63,245 bases of DNA, taken from the NCBI GenBank assembly GCA_964560085.1, contig CAZLKF010000007.1, forward strand, positions 1-63,245. Direction: 5' to 3'. The position numbers were made by a program, and so were the translations under genes. The notes below the pieces were generated by a model. It did not search any database. It had not been told where the DNA came from and saw only the letters and a program-made list of their open reading frames with translations. Below are positions 17,341-26,366 of the stretch, one piece after another (positions within the stretch are counted from its first letter, which is position 1; the number at the start of each line of letters is the position of its first letter). The stretch comes from RUG11241 sp964560085 (lineage in GTDB: Bacteria; Bacillota_I; Bacilli_A; RF39; UBA660).

Positions 17341-17341
17341 G

Positions 17342-18946
17342 TTAATAATCCTTTCTAATATAAAATTCAACTTGGTATTTTACATTTTTATATCCATGCC
17401 ATCCATTTCGTATATATACTTTTTTTTGAAAATCAAATAGTAATTCAAAATTGTTAGCATATTCTAAATAATTATCAATTTTAACTTTTATAAATTCATT
17501 TTTATCATTGTAAAAAAATCTTATTACACGAGAGTTATTAGTTCTAACTTTTTCAACTCTTCCTATTAAAGTAAATAATATAATGTCGTAATATAAGTCA
17601 TAATTAATAATATTTATATCATCAGTAAAATCTATTATTCTATTTATTATTTCAGTTTTAATTTCTCTACCTTTATTTTCTAATACTTTGTATTTTTCGA
17701 GATTAGTTTTCTGAATTTCAACTTCTTCTATTTTAAAACTTAATTTTTTTAGTTCTTCATTGTATTTGTATTTGTTAATTTTTGAATCAATTAATTCATC
17801 CAATAAAATTATTTTTTCTCTACTATATTTTTTTAATAAGTCATTACATTCTTTATACTTATTTTTATATTTATCAAAACTTAAATCTAGGTTTACTATT
17901 TTAAATAGTAAATCAATAAAAATACTTTCAAAAACTTCCTTTTTTGTTGATAAAGCTTTGCAACCTTTATATCTACAACATAAATACGGGAATGATCCAT
18001 TAACTTTTACAATATAAACAAGTTTTCTACCACATAACCCACAATGAATATTTTTTAAATATTCTTTTTTGGGAATCCATTTTTCACTCGCTTTAAATTT
18101 CTCTTGAACTTTTTCATACAATTCTTTAGAAACAATTGGCTCATGATGTTCTTTAATAATATATAAATTATCTGTATTAGTTGTAAAATATCTTCCTTGA
18201 ATTAAATCACCAGTATATATACTATTTTTTAAAACTGCATGTACTCCTGCTGATGACCATTTGTTATTAAATAATGTTTTTATTTTATTATCATTCAAAT
18301 ATTTTGTTATTTCTTTGAGTGAATTTCCTTCACAATATAATTCAAACATCTTTTTTACTACTTTAGCTTCTTTTTTTACTAATTTTAAATTTCCACTATT
18401 ATATTTATATCCAAATGTTCTCGCTCTAGTTAAACAATCACCATTTTCCATTTTTCTTTTCATTGAAAAATTAATATGTGATTTAGTATTCTCTGCTTCA
18501 GTTTGTGCAACCGATGCAAGTACACTTAATAGAAATTCTCCATCAAGTGCTAAAGTATTAATATTTTCTTCTTCAAAATAAATACCAATATTTTTTTCTT
18601 TCAACGTTCTTACTATTTTTAATAAGTCTTCTGTATTTCTAGCAAGTCTTGAAACTGATTTTGTAATTATAAAATCTATTTTTCCTTTCATAGCGTCATT
18701 AATCATTTCAATAAATTCTTTTCGGCCAGTTATAGAAGTTCCACTTTTACCAAAATCGGAATAAATTTTATATAATGTCCAATTACTATTTCTACTTATT
18801 AAGTTTGTATAATAATTTAATTGGGATTCAAAACTATTTAATTGAATATCACTTCTTGTAGATACCCTTACATAAGCGGCTACTTTTAATTTATTAGCAA
18901 AAATATTTTCTTTGTTTACTTTTTTCTTATAATGAATTACTTCCAT
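17342..18946 (-). CDS. large serine recombinase 2
   Basis: The 534-residue protein is the most divergent of the three. It has YVRVSTRSDIQLNSF with the nucleophilic Ser, SRLARNTEDLL, a Recombinase domain, a zinc ribbon (CGLCGRKL...CC...C) and an unusually Lys/Ile-rich coiled-coil C-terminus. The effector motif is GKSGT where the others have GISGT. It starts at 18946 using an AGGTGAG site within the stop region of recombinase 1, and ends one base before recombinase 3. Tight packing suggests coupled translation and perhaps a heteromeric recombinase. Confidence 0.93.
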   Translation of the reverse strand: MEVIHYKKKVNKENIFANKLKVAAYVRVSTRSDIQLNSFESQLNYYTNLISRNSNWTLYKIYSDFGKSGTSITGRKEFIEMINDAMKGKIDFIITKSVSRLARNTEDLLKIVRTLKEKNIGIYFEEENINTLALDGEFLLSVLASVAQTEAENTKSHINFSMKRKMENGDCLTRARTFGYKYNSGNLKLVKKEAKVVKKMFELYCEGNSLKEITKYLNDNKIKTLFNNKWSSAGVHAVLKNSIYTGDLIQGRYFTTNTDNLYIIKEHHEPIVSKELYEKVQEKFKASEKWIPKKEYLKNIHCGLCGRKLVYIVKVNGSFPYLCCRYKGCKALSTKKEVFESIFIDLLFKIVNLDLSFDKYKNKYKECNDLLKKYSREKIILLDELIDSKINKYKYNEELKKLSFKIEEVEIQKTNLEKYKVLENKGREIKTEIINRIIDFTDDINIINYDLYYDIILFTLIGRVEKVRTNNSRVIRFFYNDKNEFIKVKIDNYLEYANNFELLFDFQKKVYIRNGWHGYKNVKYQVEFYIRKDY

Positions 18947-18947
18947 T

Positions 18948-20471
18948 TTACTCACCTAAATCAATTTCACAAATAACAGTAAAACTACTTACAAATACTT
19001 GTTTAGTTTTTCCAGACTTTGTTTTTTCCATATAATAAAAAATTTGATTTGAAGTAAACTCAATTAATCTATAAAGATTCTTAGATTCTTTTTTATTTAT
19101 TTTAAATAATAAATCTTCTTCAGTATTTAATATAAACTTTATTGTAAATGGTTTATTATCTTCACCAACTACTCCATATTTGATTATCTTAGAAAATAAC
19201 TCACTATCATATTTACTGCTATCTAAATTATCTTTATTTAATAATACTTTTCTTACATAGCCAATTCTTTTTCTTAATAAATCAGAAAATTTATCATCAA
19301 GTTTAATCTTTCTTCTTAGTTTAATAGCCATTTGCATAAATGCTTTTTTTGTTATTTCTTCATCCATCATTTTACTATTTGGACAAAGTGATGCATAACC
19401 ATCTAAACTAGTTGAACAATAATATTTAGCATTTCTACACGTATCTTGAAAGAATCTTTTCATAGTTTTACCACAATAACCACAAACAAATTTACTTGAA
19501 AATGCATATTTTTTCTGATATTCGGTAATATCATTTTTTAAATGTGGTAATAGTCTTCTATTCATTTCATCTCCAACTTTATTCCAAGTTTCTTTATCTA
19601 TAATTGCTGGATGATGATCATGAATATAGTATTGATCTCTTTCACCACGATTCTTTCTCGCTTTCTTTGTTACAGGATCAGTTGAATAAAACTTACCAAG
19701 TAACAAATCCCCTATATATTTTTCACATCTAAGTATATGAGTAATAGTACCTTCATTCCAAATTGCTTTACCTTTTGCTGTAGGAATATTTTTTTCAGTT
19801 AGATATTTTGCAATCTTAGAAGTTCCATAACCAGATAAATATAATTCATATATTTTTTTTACTACCTCTGAAGTTTCTGGATTAATTTCAAAATTTTTTG
19901 TTTCCTTATTATAATCATAACCATAACAAAATGTTGATCCAATTATTCCACCGTTCTTAGCTTTCATTTGCAAACCCAAAACGACATGGTTCGACAAATT
20001 TTGTGCTTCTTGCTGTGCTATTGAACTTAGAATAGTTAAAAGTAATTCTCCTTTCATATCAAGAGTATTAATATTTTCTTCTTCAAAATATACTGCGATA
20101 CCCTTTTCTTTAAGAATTCTGACGTATTCCAAAGTATCTAAAGTATTACGAGCAAATCTGGAAACAGATTTAGTAAGTATTAAATCAAATTTATCATTAA
20201 CTCCATCCTTAATCATCTGTCTAAATCCTTCTCTTTTAATTATTTTAGTACCAGATATTCCTTCATCAACATATACTTTTGTTAAAGTCCAATTAGGATT
20301 ACTTTTAATTTTCAAAGTATAATATTTTTGTTGTGAATCTATACTAGTTGCTTGTTCATCATGTGTTGTACTAACTCTTGCATATGCAGCTACCCTTAAA
20401 TTTTTATTTCTAAGAATTGTCATTGAAGAATTACTTTTATTATTCTTTTTTTCTTGTTTGATTACTTCCAT
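18948..20471 (-). CDS. large serine recombinase 1
   Basis: This first recombinase of the operon has 507 residues. The resolvase domain (YARVSTTHDEQATS, DEGISGT, SRFARNTLDT) is followed by the Recombinase domain (GTSKIAKYL...EGTITHIL) and a zinc ribbon (CGYCGKTM...C...CPNSKMM). It lacks the long coiled coil of recombinase 3. The start ATG at 20471 has a strong GGAGGTG site. It lies 38 bases downstream of a 57-codon SHOCT-like gene, probably in the same transcript. Confidence 0.93.
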   Translation of the reverse strand: MEVIKQEKKNNKSNSSMTILRNKNLRVAAYARVSTTHDEQATSIDSQQKYYTLKIKSNPNWTLTKVYVDEGISGTKIIKREGFRQMIKDGVNDKFDLILTKSVSRFARNTLDTLEYVRILKEKGIAVYFEEENINTLDMKGELLLTILSSIAQQEAQNLSNHVVLGLQMKAKNGGIIGSTFCYGYDYNKETKNFEINPETSEVVKKIYELYLSGYGTSKIAKYLTEKNIPTAKGKAIWNEGTITHILRCEKYIGDLLLGKFYSTDPVTKKARKNRGERDQYYIHDHHPAIIDKETWNKVGDEMNRRLLPHLKNDITEYQKKYAFSSKFVCGYCGKTMKRFFQDTCRNAKYYCSTSLDGYASLCPNSKMMDEEITKKAFMQMAIKLRRKIKLDDKFSDLLRKRIGYVRKVLLNKDNLDSSKYDSELFSKIIKYGVVGEDNKPFTIKFILNTEEDLLFKINKKESKNLYRLIEFTSNQIFYYMEKTKSGKTKQVFVSSFTVICEIDLGE

Positions 20472-20509
20472 AATCTACACCTCCATAAAAAGTATAGATT
20501 ATTAAAAAT

Positions 20510-20683
20510 TTATTTACCAATGTACGATTTTTTTAATTGTAGAATTGCTTTATCATATATATTTATTTCTATTAAATTTTCTTTCTTTAAAAAATTTAAT
20601 GTTTCTAACATAACTATATAATCTATATAACTAAAAGAAATAATATTTTCTTTACTTCTATCTAAAAAAACATTTGCTATCAT
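20510..20683 (-). CDS. 57-aa SHOCT-like small protein
   Basis: A short gene just upstream of the recombinase operon. The 57-residue product ends in a helix-turn-helix-like pattern (MLETLNFLKKENLI, then YDKAILQLKKSYI) that resembles the SHOCT domain often encoded beside tandem serine recombinases in Firmicutes elements. The ATG at 20683 has AGAAAGGA upstream. It is probably translated with the recombinases. Function of these small proteins is unknown; an accessory or directionality role is conceivable. Confidence 0.65.
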   Translation of the reverse strand: MIANVFLDRSKENIISFSYIDYIVMLETLNFLKKENLIEINIYDKAILQLKKSYIGK

Positions 20684-20698
20684 ATTTAATCCTTTCTT

Positions 20699-20729
20699 GT
20701 TATAAACATAATACTCATCCTTTCATAGG
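20699..20729 (+). repeat. 31-bp sequence inverted at 36186-36215
   Basis: The plus strand reads GTTATAAACATAATACTCAT then CCTTTCATAGG. The minus strand at 36186-36215 reads almost the same (three substitutions and a one-base gap). The copy here overlaps a hairpin (CATCCT/AGGATG). Confidence 0.7.
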
Positions 20730-21065
20730 ATGATTTATTCACATTATATTTTTCCTCGAACCCGTAATGTACGGAAATCATCAAACAGTTAATTAGTTAA
20801 ATTAACTTCATGGGAATTTCACCCTCCCGAGGTTCATCTCCGGACTGTATCCATTGCTTTAGTCTGTGGCTATACAGAAGTATCATTATACTTATTATTA
20901 ATCATCGCATATTAGTAACTAACTAATTTTATAACCAAGTATTAATCGCAAGCGTACTTGTTAAAGTGCTTATAATAATAAGAATGTATTTGATGAATGA
21001 TAACAAATTTTCAAAGATCACCTTTGAAGGATTACACCCTTCAACATATACCCACTTTATTTATT
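20716..21065. ncRNA. candidate structured RNA/DNA segment upstream of the recombinases
   Basis: About 350 gene-free bases are rich in nested inverted repeats. On the minus strand: UUGAAGG/CCUUCAA (near 21030); CAAAG/CUUUG; CUGUAU/AUACAG (near 20850); and an outer stem CCUCG/CGAGG (20756-20760 with 20836-20840) enclosing GGGUGAAAUUCCC, AGUUAAUU/AAUUAACU and CCGUA/UACGG. A CATCCT/AGGATG hairpin follows. The GGGUGAAAUUCCC motif resembles FMN and cobalamin riboswitch stems, but the other conserved blocks are absent. Strand is uncertain because DNA cruciforms fold alike. It lies between the sigma-like gene and the SHOCT-like gene. Confidence 0.5.
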
Positions 21066-21076
21066 ATTTTAGGGGG

Positions 21077-21544
21077 TTATTTCAAAAGATTTTTTAATTT
21101 TTTTAAAGCTGAATGAATACTCTCCCTAACAGATGATTCATCGCATGACTCTATTCTAGCTATTTGTGTATAATTTAAATCTTCAAAGAAATACATTTTT
21201 ATTCTTCTTTTTTGTACTTCAGATAATTTATTAATAGCTTCATATAGTTTTTCGTTATCAATATTTTCTATAACTTCATCTTCTAAAGATTTATAATTAC
21301 TTTTTGTTCCAAAAAATAAGACAATTCCAGTATAGTCGGAATTGTCTATTCTTCTAAAGTCGTAGTACTTTTCAACTTTATGCATTTGTGATATATCTTT
21401 CAATTCATTTTGATCAAACACTTCATAAACTTCTTTAGACACTTCGACTTCATTAAGATTGTTACATCCATCCTTAAATGTAACAAAATATATATTATTA
21501 TTTACATTTATTGTATAAGGATTATCCTTACTTTTTCTTCTCAT
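21077..21544 (-). CDS. sigma-70 region 4-like ICE regulator
   Basis: The 155-residue protein has a C-terminal sigma region-4 helix-turn-helix. NKLSEVQKRRIKMYFFEDLN precedes YTQIARIESCDESSVRESIHSALKKL, with the sequence of events (recognition helix, then basic end) typical of sigma-70 region 4. The N-terminal ~95 residues have no sigma region 2, so it is not a full sigma factor. Such short region-4 proteins are common regulators in Tn916-like and other Firmicutes elements. Its AAGGAGGA ribosome-binding site is buried in a hairpin and its transcript crosses a terminator inside an upstream leader gene, so expression seems conditional. Confidence 0.82.
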   Translation of the reverse strand: MRRKSKDNPYTINVNNNIYFVTFKDGCNNLNEVEVSKEVYEVFDQNELKDISQMHKVEKYYDFRRIDNSDYTGIVLFFGTKSNYKSLEDEVIENIDNEKLYEAINKLSEVQKRRIKMYFFEDLNYTQIARIESCDESSVRESIHSALKKLKNLLK

Positions 21545-21723
21545 TTTATCCTCCTTCTAATTTGAAAATTCAAACTAAAAGGAGGACCTCTAATATTCTT
21601 GCAATACAAAAAAACGCAGTAGCCTATACTCACAAAGTGAGCATAAGATACTGCGTCAATAATTTTTAATATAAAATAATCAAATAATTTAAATATGGGG
21701 CCATATTCAGTTTTAACAATCAT
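21541..21723 (-). CDS. 60-codon leader peptide spanning an attenuator
   Basis: The reading frame starts at ATG 21723 with AGGAG nine bases upstream. It is translated straight through the terminator hairpin at 21607-21656 and stops with TGA overlapping the ATG of the sigma-like gene (ATGA). The peptide (starting MIVKTEYGPIFKL) resembles no protein family, as expected for a regulatory leader. Its layout recalls translation-dependent attenuation ahead of ICE and resistance genes. Confidence 0.6.
   Translation of the reverse strand: MIVKTEYGPIFKLFDYFILKIIDAVSYAHFVSIGYCVFLYCKNIRGPPFSLNFQIRRRIK
21549..21586 (-). promoter_or_regulatory. Shine-Dalgarno-sequestering hairpin
   Basis: TCCTCCTT upstream (minus-strand reading of 21579-21586) pairs perfectly with the AAGGAGGA ribosome-binding site (21549-21556) of the sigma-like gene. 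An inner TTTGAA/TTCAAA stem lies across a symmetric loop. Ribosomes finishing the leader frame would open it. Confidence 0.75.
21607..21656 (-). terminator. intragenic attenuator terminator in the leader
   Basis: On the minus strand, ACGCAGTA/TACTGCGT closes a hairpin with inner pairs TAT/ATA and CTCAC/GTGAG and a 3-base loop, followed by seven T. It lies inside the leader reading frame. Confidence 0.8.
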
Positions 21724-21880
21724 AGGCAATACTCCTGTAGAGCATTACCATGCAAAGAAATACAACATAAGTTATAGTTTTATTTTGTACTACTTATGAT
21801 AAAAAACTGCTATAAAATTTTAAACCCCTAATTACCCTTCTCACTAAAACCATACTTAGTTGCAGCAGGGTAATTGCTAC
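21700..21880 (-). promoter_or_regulatory. structured 5' leader preceding the attenuator
   Basis: Three further hairpins are visible on the minus strand: AATTACCCT/AGGGTAATT (about 21829-21871), CATAAGT/ACTTATG (about 21764-21799) and GGTAATGCTC/GAGTATTGCC (about 21726-21750, two wobble pairs). The last partly covers the leader's own AGGAG. No gene is seen between here and the flippase stop. Confidence 0.55.
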
Positions 21881-21914
21881 TTGGTTATTTATTATATATT
21901 TTTTATAAAAAATA

Positions 21915-23441
21915 TCAACTGGTTTTACGTTTTTTTAAAAATTTTTTTATAATGCTAAATATAAAATTAAAACCTTCAGATTTATTAAATATAATTATAA
22001 CTAATAAATTAGGAACAATAAAAGCTATACAGCAACTCCAAAGTATATTTATTATATTTGATTCAAAAACAAATAAATTATTTACAAAAATCGTTACTAT
22101 TAAAATTAGTATAAATAATATTAAATTCTTAAAAAATTCGCAATAATATTTTATAACATTTTGTTTAAAAATCTTATTATATACAAGTTTTGGATAACTA
22201 TAAAAATATAGAACCATTGAACTAGCGATTGTTCCAATTATGACACCAGGCAATCCCATTATTAATACTAAAGCAACAGAAACAATTATATTTACAACGG
22301 ATTGAATTATAGGAACAAATCTATCTTCATAAAATATTCCAGCAGCATTTTTGAAAGCACCTATAGTATAACCATACAAATCCAAATACATTTTTAATGT
22401 TAAGCATAATACAATTTCTTCATTTAACAAATAATCATTGCCTAACCAAATTAACACAAATGGTTTTGAAATAATATAAAAAGATATACAAGCAAAACAT
22501 GAAATCCAAAAATTTATAAAATTAATATTTTTATATGTAACGAAAGATTTGTTCGATTTTTTTTCGACCAACAAATTCCCAATACTTGCTGTTATAGAAT
22601 AAAATATTTGTGAAAATATTGAAATTACGCCATTAATTATCATAACATAATTTGAATAAATTCCAACAACAACTATTCCTAAAAATTTTGAAATAATTAT
22701 ATTATCTGTACCTAGCACAATATATGATCCAATTTTATGAAATAGTAAACCCTTTACCTTTTCAAAAATATCACCTTTCGTTTTGTCGTCAATATTTTTG
22801 TTTTTATCTTCATTGATAAAAGGATATTTTTTATTAGCAATTATAGTAATTATAATATTTTCAATTATTCTACAAAATATTTTTAAGATTAAGTAAAAAT
22901 AATAATTTTTAGTTAATATCAATGAAAGTATTTGCAAACTATTTAGTAAAAGTATATATATTATTCTTACTATATTAATTATATAATTTTCTTGATTTGC
23001 TATTAAAATTGACCTTTTATAGCTCAGCAAATATGAGCAGACGCTTTCTATAGAAAATAATATAAAGATTATATATATATTTATATTTAATGTAGTATCA
23101 ACAAAAAACTTAATAAATGGTAGTATTAATAATGAAAGTATAAATATAATCAATGCAATAAGTCTATAACTCTTTTTATAAAAATTCATTAAAGAAATAA
23201 TTTTTTCTTTATCGTTATTTGCAATAGGTTCATATAAATGAAATATTAATGCAGATCCTATACCTAATTCTACGACTCCTAACATAGAAATAATATTTGA
23301 AAACAAACTATTAATACCATTATATTCTTTACCTAAATATTTTATAAAAATCGTTTGAGCAATAAATGCAATAACAATAGTTATAAAATTAGTTATAAAT
23401 GCAATTATTGCATTTTTTATAGATTTACTCGTTCTCATCAT
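21915..23441 (-). CDS. Wzx-type polysaccharide flippase
   Basis: The ~508-residue integral membrane protein has 12 or more hydrophobic helices and the N-terminal pattern of the MVF/MOP (Wzx/RfbX) export family (KNAIIAFITNF..., FIKYLGKEYNGINSLF). It should translocate undecaprenyl-pyrophosphate-linked repeat units across the membrane. It is the last gene of the ~11-kb EPS operon, overlapping the acetyltransferase gene by 17 bases. The start at the ATG 23441 uses a TTGGTGA site. The terminator behind it is weak (A/T-only hairpin). Confidence 0.88.
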   Translation of the reverse strand: MMRTSKSIKNAIIAFITNFITIVIAFIAQTIFIKYLGKEYNGINSLFSNIISMLGVVELGIGSALIFHLYEPIANNDKEKIISLMNFYKKSYRLIALIIFILSLLILPFIKFFVDTTLNINIYIIFILFSIESVCSYLLSYKRSILIANQENYIINIVRIIYILLLNSLQILSLILTKNYYFYLILKIFCRIIENIIITIIANKKYPFINEDKNKNIDDKTKGDIFEKVKGLLFHKIGSYIVLGTDNIIISKFLGIVVVGIYSNYVMIINGVISIFSQIFYSITASIGNLLVEKKSNKSFVTYKNINFINFWISCFACISFYIISKPFVLIWLGNDYLLNEEIVLCLTLKMYLDLYGYTIGAFKNAAGIFYEDRFVPIIQSVVNIIVSVALVLIMGLPGVIIGTIASSMVLYFYSYPKLVYNKIFKQNVIKYYCEFFKNLILFILILIVTIFVNNLFVFESNIINILWSCCIAFIVPNLLVIIIFNKSEGFNFIFSIIKKFLKKRKTS

Positions 23442-24081
23442 TTTCACCAAAATAATCTATACTATACATTTTATTGATATTTATATCATTATTCCACCAT
23501 TTACTTTTTAATAACTTATTAATATTTTCAGTGCTAAAACGATATTTAATTATTTTTGCAGGAACCCCACCGACAATTGCATATGGTGGAACGTCCTTTG
23601 TCACTACTGAACCGGCTCCAATAATTGCTCCATTGCCAATTTTCACACCTCTTAATATAATAGCACCTAATCCAATCCATACATCATTTTCAATGATTGT
23701 TTTTTCATCAATTTTTTTAATTTTATTTATATAATTTTTATTTTCTGGCAATTTAATCTTTTTTCGCCAATTAGCATCAAATAAAATAGGATGAGTTGTA
23801 ACAAAGTCAGAATAGTGTTCTCCAGGTCCAATATAAACGTTTGGCGCCACTGAACAATATTTTCCTATTTCAACATTACTTTCAACAATAGTATTTGGAC
23901 TTAAATATGTATAGTCACCAATTTTCACATTACTTCTAATCGTGACTTTTCTAGGAATTTGGACATATTTTCCAAAATCTAGATCTTTTGAACTATTAAA
24001 TGTTCTTATTCTAGCGCCTTTTATTTTAATAGATTTTAACTGTAAATATATATAGTTTATTACATTGCTAATTCTTATCAT
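23425..24081 (-). CDS. hexapeptide-repeat O-acetyltransferase
   Basis: The 218-residue left-handed beta-helix protein is of the CatB/LbH xenobiotic or sugar acetyltransferase type. It shows repeated hexapeptides (VTIRSNVKIGDYTYLSPNT, NVEIGKYCSVAPNVYIGPG), the catalytic-region His in GPGEHY and FVTTHPI, and the C-terminal PPYAIVGGVPAK signature. It should acetylate a sugar of the new polysaccharide from acetyl-CoA. Its ATG overlaps the preceding GT2 stop (ATGA), showing coupling. Confidence 0.88.
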   Translation of the reverse strand: MIRISNVINYIYLQLKSIKIKGARIRTFNSSKDLDFGKYVQIPRKVTIRSNVKIGDYTYLSPNTIVESNVEIGKYCSVAPNVYIGPGEHYSDFVTTHPILFDANWRKKIKLPENKNYINKIKKIDEKTIIENDVWIGLGAIILRGVKIGNGAIIGAGSVVTKDVPPYAIVGGVPAKIIKYRFSTENINKLLKSKWWNNDININKMYSIDYFGENDENE

Positions 24082-24950
24082 GATTTTATCCTCCTAATTT
24101 TGAAAATTAATATAAAAAAGTAATACTGTAATAAATTTATTTTTATTGAACTACATGTTGTTTTTTTATCATACTTAATTCTAGACAAACCACAATATGA
24201 AGCATAATGAGCAATTTTACGAAAGAAATTTTTTTCAAACATGATTAAATCTTTTAAATAAAGCAATTCACCTTTTATATTCTTATAAGCAATACTTTTT
24301 TTATTTTTTGTTAAACCATCTTCTAAATATTCACATACAATAAAGGGTTTATTAAACCATCTGATTTTATATCCATCAGCTGCAATTTTATTCCAAATAT
24401 ATGCTTCGCTCATGAATTTTTCATCTTCAAATACCGGAAATTTATATTTTGAAAGTACATCTGTATAAAACACTTCGGCTTTATCACCATTAATTTTAAA
24501 TTTTTTTCTTTCTAATGATGTAGCATCAACATATTCACCTTCAAATGTTGTACCAATTAATTCATTGTTTGTAAATATCTTTGTTCCAGAAATACCAGCA
24601 AAATTTTTCATTCCATCAATAGATATAAAACAATTTGTAATTTCTTTTAATGCATCTTTTGTTAAATAATCATCAGAATCAACAATAATAAAGTATTTAC
24701 CTTTAGCATTTTTTACACCTAGATTAATAGCAACATGTTTTCCACTATTTTCTTGATAAAAATATCTAATTTCAATTTTATTTTCTTTAATCCAATCTTT
24801 AACTATTTTATTTGTTTCATCACTAGAACCATCATCAACAATTAGCCATTCAAAGTTTTTGTATTCTTGCATGCATAATGATTCATATAAATTTTTAAGA
24901 ATATATGCCCTATTAAATGTTGGAGTAAAAACTGTTATTTTTTTATTCAT
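24078..24950 (-). CDS. GT2 family glycosyltransferase
   Basis: The 290-residue GT-A glycosyltransferase starts ITVFTPTFNRAYIL, with WLIVDDGSSDET (nucleotide-binding) at about residues 36-47 and IVDSDDY (metal site) at about 88-94. The FAGISGTK and EAYIWNKIA segments fit the WaaE/KdtX-like or capsular GT2 type. It belongs to the EPS operon between Wzy and the acetyltransferase. Its sugar specificity cannot be read from sequence. Confidence 0.85.
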   Translation of the reverse strand: MNKKITVFTPTFNRAYILKNLYESLCMQEYKNFEWLIVDDGSSDETNKIVKDWIKENKIEIRYFYQENSGKHVAINLGVKNAKGKYFIIVDSDDYLTKDALKEITNCFISIDGMKNFAGISGTKIFTNNELIGTTFEGEYVDATSLERKKFKINGDKAEVFYTDVLSKYKFPVFEDEKFMSEAYIWNKIAADGYKIRWFNKPFIVCEYLEDGLTKNKKSIAYKNIKGELLYLKDLIMFEKNFFRKIAHYASYCGLSRIKYDKKTTCSSIKINLLQYYFFILIFKIRRIKS

Positions 24951-24962
24951 AAAAATTTCCTT

Positions 24963-26366
24963 TCATATTTTTTTACTTTTTTTGCTTATAATATTTATAG
25001 CAAAAAAAGGTAACATCATCAAATAAATAATACACTTTGGAACATGAAAAAATGATCCACGTGCTATCATTAATGACATTAGTAAAAATGATATTGATAA
25101 CAAATAATTTAAATTATAATATTTTTCTTCTTTTGATTTGTAATATAAAATAAACGAAAAAAAGTATCCCAAGAAAAATGAAAATATAACGCCACCGACA
25201 AATCCAAAATTATAGTAACTTTCGGCCATTATAGAAAATCCTGGACCATAGTTCATATGGTACGCTTTCATTAGCCACAAATCTAATGCCGCATTGTCCG
25301 TAAAAAAAGAAGTTGAATAAACTGTGGAAGGTATTATAGCCATAAAACTTGATAAATATGATAAACCATATTTATATGAATGAATGGATGGAATAATATT
25401 ACTTACCATTATAAATGGCTGAGTGCTTCCACCTAATTCGGAAATAGTTTCTATTATAATACTATCCTGACTCTTTTCTTGGGCATAATTGAATGCGGAG
25501 GAAATACTTTTATCCGAAATTGATCTGTAATCTTTTACAATTGGAATAATTGTTAATAGAATAACAATCATTACTATAACAGTTAATGTTTGCTTTTTTA
25601 TATTATTGTTTATAAATTTAAAGTAAACCAAAGCAAAACATATAAGTAGCGTTATTGCCGATCCTCTCAAACCAGTCACAAAAGACATAACAATTAACAA
25701 AAACAACAAAAAAGCAAAAATTCGCCTACCGGTTTTATTGTTTCTATAAACATATAATAACAATATCAAAGAAATAACAAACAAATTACTAAAGTAACCA
25801 ATAATATCTCCGAATGAATGTGCATTAATATTACTATAATAAATTGATTCATATCCGTATCTTATGGATATCATCATTTGAGATAATTTATAATATAAAA
25901 ACGGAAACGAAAAAACAATTAAACACAAAAATGAAAATTTTTTTATTGAATTATCCAACTCATTACTATTTTTTGATACACATTCACATCCAGAACTTTT
26001 TATAATAAATGGCAAGGAAATAAGATTAAAACTATATAAAAAATAGGAAGAGGCAGTATACAAGTCAGATAAACTATATTTAAAAATTGATAGTTTTGTG
26101 GTTGATACACCAAACGAATATAAGAAAAATTGTCCATTGCAAAACAAAAAAATTAGTGACAAGAAAATAATTCCTAAATCCATATAATTATGGTCCTTTT
26201 TATATATATCATAAATAATATTAATAAAAGATATATTTGATAACCATGATGTCAAAAATATCATTTTAGAATAAGAAAAATTTAATATATTAAGTAAAGC
26301 TATATATATTATCAAAAGTAATAAATATTTATAAAGAATTAATATCTTTCTTTTTTTAACTTTCAT
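24963..26366 (-). CDS. O-antigen/EPS polymerase (Wzy-like)
   Basis: The ~467-residue membrane protein has about 11-12 TM helices and a large extracytoplasmic loop (roughly residues 290-390). It carries an R-G motif after a membrane segment (FVTGLRGSAITLL), in the manner of oligosaccharide repeat-unit polymerases. Poor primary conservation and context beside Wzx identify it as the likely Wzy. Start at 26366 is decided by GGAGGTAAAT; the gene overlaps the upstream GT4 by 11 bases. Confidence 0.78.
   Translation of the reverse strand: MKVKKRKILILYKYLLLLIIYIALLNILNFSYSKMIFLTSWLSNISFINIIYDIYKKDHNYMDLGIIFLSLIFLFCNGQFFLYSFGVSTTKLSIFKYSLSDLYTASSYFLYSFNLISLPFIIKSSGCECVSKNSNELDNSIKKFSFLCLIVFSFPFLYYKLSQMMISIRYGYESIYYSNINAHSFGDIIGYFSNLFVISLILLLYVYRNNKTGRRIFAFLLFLLIVMSFVTGLRGSAITLLICFALVYFKFINNNIKKQTLTVIVMIVILLTIIPIVKDYRSISDKSISSAFNYAQEKSQDSIIIETISELGGSTQPFIMVSNIIPSIHSYKYGLSYLSSFMAIIPSTVYSTSFFTDNAALDLWLMKAYHMNYGPGFSIMAESYYNFGFVGGVIFSFFLGYFFSFILYYKSKEEKYYNLNYLLSISFLLMSLMIARGSFFHVPKCIIYLMMLPFFAINIISKKSKKI

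Noticed and set aside
20756..20840. FMN or cobalamin riboswitch (GGGUGAAAUUCCC)
   Set aside because: Only this hairpin matches; the other conserved blocks of either riboswitch are absent.
20750..20900. Group I intron catalytic core (CACAGACUAAA and GAUACAGUCC resemble the R and S elements)
   Set aside because: Only about 10 bases separate them, leaving no room for the P3 and P8 helices, and no split gene flanks the region.
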